This document shows, in pieces, positions 4,617-5,947 of a stretch of DNA of 5,947 bases; position 1 is the first letter of the stretch, and every line of letters begins with the position of its first letter. Made by a program: the position numbers and the translations under genes. The notes under the pieces were generated by a model, which was given only the letters and a program-made list of their open reading frames with translations, had not been told where the DNA came from and did not search any database. The stretch comes from Solirubrobacteraceae bacterium (lineage in GTDB: Bacteria > Actinomycetota > Thermoleophilia > Solirubrobacterales > Solirubrobacteraceae): contig JALOLQ010000152.1 of assembly GCA_025455895.1 (NCBI GenBank), positions 1 to 5,947 on the forward strand, given 5' to 3'.

Positions 4617-5947
4617 TCAGCCAGGGTACCGGCGCCCGCGGCCGCGAGGCCACGGCGGGAGCGCCAGCCAGGCCCGCAGCGCCGTGCGCCGCCGGCGCCC
4701 GCTCGCGAGCGCCCGGCGCAACCCGGCGCGCTGCTCGCGCGTCGGCGGCGGGCCGCCTCCGCCGAAGCGCCGCCGGCTGATCGCCTCGAGGTAGCCGCGC
4801 GCGCCCGGGTCCGCGGCGAGCTCGCGCTCGAGATCGCGCAGGGTGTCCCGCGGGCCGGGGGCGCGACCCGTGCGCCGCAGGGCGCGCTCGAGCTCGGCGA
4901 GCCACGGATCGCCCCCCGGGCCCCGCGGCCGTGCGCGCCGGCGCCGGACCACGAGCGCCGCGACGCCCGCGGCCAGCGCGGCGAGGACGGCGAGCGCGCC
5001 GCCCAGCGCCCACGGCGAGGGGCCGTCGTCGGCCGGACCGCCGCCGCTCGAGCGGAAGCCCGGATCGCCGATCCGGTCCCCGCCGGCGTCGCTCTCGCGC
5101 TCGGCGCCGCCTCCGCGGGTCGGCCGGTCGAGCGCGTCGGCGGACTGCTCGCGCGCCGGCGCGCCGGCCGGGGTCGGGTCGAAGGTGATCCAGCCGTAGC
5201 GCGGGAAGTGGGCCTCGACCCACGAGTGGGCGTCGTAGTCGCGGACGACCCAGCGGTTGCGGTCGGCGTCCTTGACTCCCGGCGTGAAGCCGACGGCGAC
5301 GCGGGCGGGCACGCCGCCCATGCGCAGCAGCAGCGCCATCGCGGCCGAGAAGTGCTGGCAGTAGCCGTTGCGGTCGTCGAACAGGAACGCGTCGACGGGG
5401 TTGGCGTGCACGGTCGAGCGCTCGGTGTAGGCGGCGCCGGCCATCACGCGCGCCCGCACCGCACGCACGTAGTCGTACGGCGTCGCGGCGCTCGCGCGCA
5501 GGCGCTGGGCCAGCTCCCACGTGCGCGCGAGCCCCGAGGTCGCGAGCGCCGCCTCCGGCTCCGCCGCGGCACCGAACGCCCCCAGCGAGGCGAGCACCTG
5601 CCCGCCGCTGCCGAACGGCGGGAACGTCACCTCGGCGACGCCGGTCGCGCGGGCGTCGCGCGGCGTGAGGCGCACGCGCAGCCACGCCGGGTCGACGGCG
5701 CCGTACCCCGTCCCGGCGCCCCGCAGCTGGGCCGGCGTCGGGCGCGGCGTGTAGACCTCGGCCCGGTAGCTCGCGCCCTTGCGCAGCACCCCGGAGGCCG
5801 TCTCGAACGTGCCGCCGCCGGCCTGCACCGGGCGTCGCGACGAGGAGCTGATCCGCGTGGCCTCACCGGCGGTGACGAACTGGGGGCTGCGCAGGTTCGC
5901 GACCGACACGGAGATCTCCTGGAACCACGAGGGCTCCGAGCGGTCCT
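4617..5947 (-). CDS. Membrane transglutaminase-like protein (TgpA/DUF3488 type), C-terminal 442 residues
   Basis: The frame is open from the right edge, with the first full codon at 5945 (DRSEPSWFQEISVSVANLRS). The GTG at 5909 is internal, because the coding pattern continues upstream. Visible parts in order: a beta-rich extracytoplasmic region; a transglutaminase core with catalytic Cys in NGYCQHFSAAMALLLRMGG (Cys codon 5358-5360), His in YDAHSWVEAHF (5226-5228) and Asp in WITFDPTP (5178-5180), followed by a disordered Gly/Asp-rich linker; one transmembrane helix (ALGGALAVLAALAAGVAALVV, about 4947-5009); an Arg cluster marking the cytoplasmic side; and a DUF4129-like helical tail (DPWLAELERALRR...GYLEAISRRRFGG). 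The N-terminal multi-helix DUF3488 region should lie beyond the window. Such proteins usually cluster with MoxR AAA+ and DUF58 genes; their substrate is not known. The triad is intact, so activity is plausible. The TPR gene follows after 6 nt. Confidence 0.92.
   Translation of the reverse strand, partial: DRSEPSWFQEISVSVANLRSPQFVTAGEATRISSSSRRPVQAGGGTFETASGVLRKGASYRAEVYTPRPTPAQLRGAGTGYGAVDPAWLRVRLTPRDARATGVAEVTFPPFGSGGQVLASLGAFGAAAEPEAALATSGLARTWELAQRLRASAATPYDYVRAVRARVMAGAAYTERSTVHANPVDAFLFDDRNGYCQHFSAAMALLLRMGGVPARVAVGFTPGVKDADRNRWVVRDYDAHSWVEAHFPRYGWITFDPTPAGAPAREQSADALDRPTRGGGAERESDAGGDRIGDPGFRSSGGGPADDGPSPWALGGALAVLAALAAGVAALVVRRRRARPRGPGGDPWLAELERALRRTGRAPGPRDTLRDLERELAADPGARGYLEAISRRRFGGGGPPPTREQRAGLRRALASGRRRRTALRAWLALPPWPRGRGRRYPG

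Noticed and set aside
3820..5685. A minus-strand open frame of 621 codons across the transglutaminase, TPR and YbjN-like region
   Set aside because: It is an out-of-frame shadow with Arg/Ala/Pro-rich translation. The overlapping frames carry clear transglutaminase and TPR motifs.
1..5947. A novel defence or mobile system
   Set aside because: All genes are housekeeping or common envelope/adaptor families. There is no integrase, nuclease, reverse transcriptase, CRISPR array or compositional break.

Overview
This is a very GC-rich window with the translation/transcription operon order rimP-nusA-ylxR-infB and no ylxQ. Codon use is G/C-ending throughout. Together these suggest an actinobacterium, most plausibly class Thermoleophilia (Solirubrobacter-like). 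The lineage is inferred from protein character and gene order, not from a search.

Layout. Bases 1-3762 (minus strand, read right to left) hold rimP, nusA, ylxR and the first 528 codons of infB, which runs off the left edge. The genes are packed tightly: a 5-nt gap for rimP/nusA, a 4-nt overlap for nusA/ylxR and a 1-nt overlap for ylxR/infB. Bases 3763-3858 are the only real intergenic region. They hold a candidate leftward promoter and a structured leader: a GUGA-loop hairpin, then a U-tailed terminator-like hairpin ending 15 nt before rimP. Bases 3859-4272 (plus strand) encode a small YbjN/type III chaperone-like protein. Bases 4242-5947 (minus strand) encode a TPR protein preceded by the C-terminal part of a membrane transglutaminase of the TgpA type, which runs off the right edge.

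How the genes work together. The left operon covers 30S maturation (RimP), transcription elongation, pausing and termination (NusA), an RNA-binding cofactor (YlxR) and initiation factor IF-2. The leader terminator sits where a NusA-responsive attenuator would give feedback control, as known for this operon in other bacteria. The right-hand pair is a separate unit, probably the tail of a MoxR-DUF58-TgpA-type cell-envelope cluster.

Most notable points: ylxR has no ATG, GTG or TTG start and appears to begin at ATA in an ATAG overlap with the nusA stop; the rimP leader can be drawn as two mutually exclusive structures; NusA carries a C-terminal Cys/His motif plus an acidic tail. No mobile element, CRISPR array, tRNA or rRNA was seen, and most of the window is conserved housekeeping DNA.
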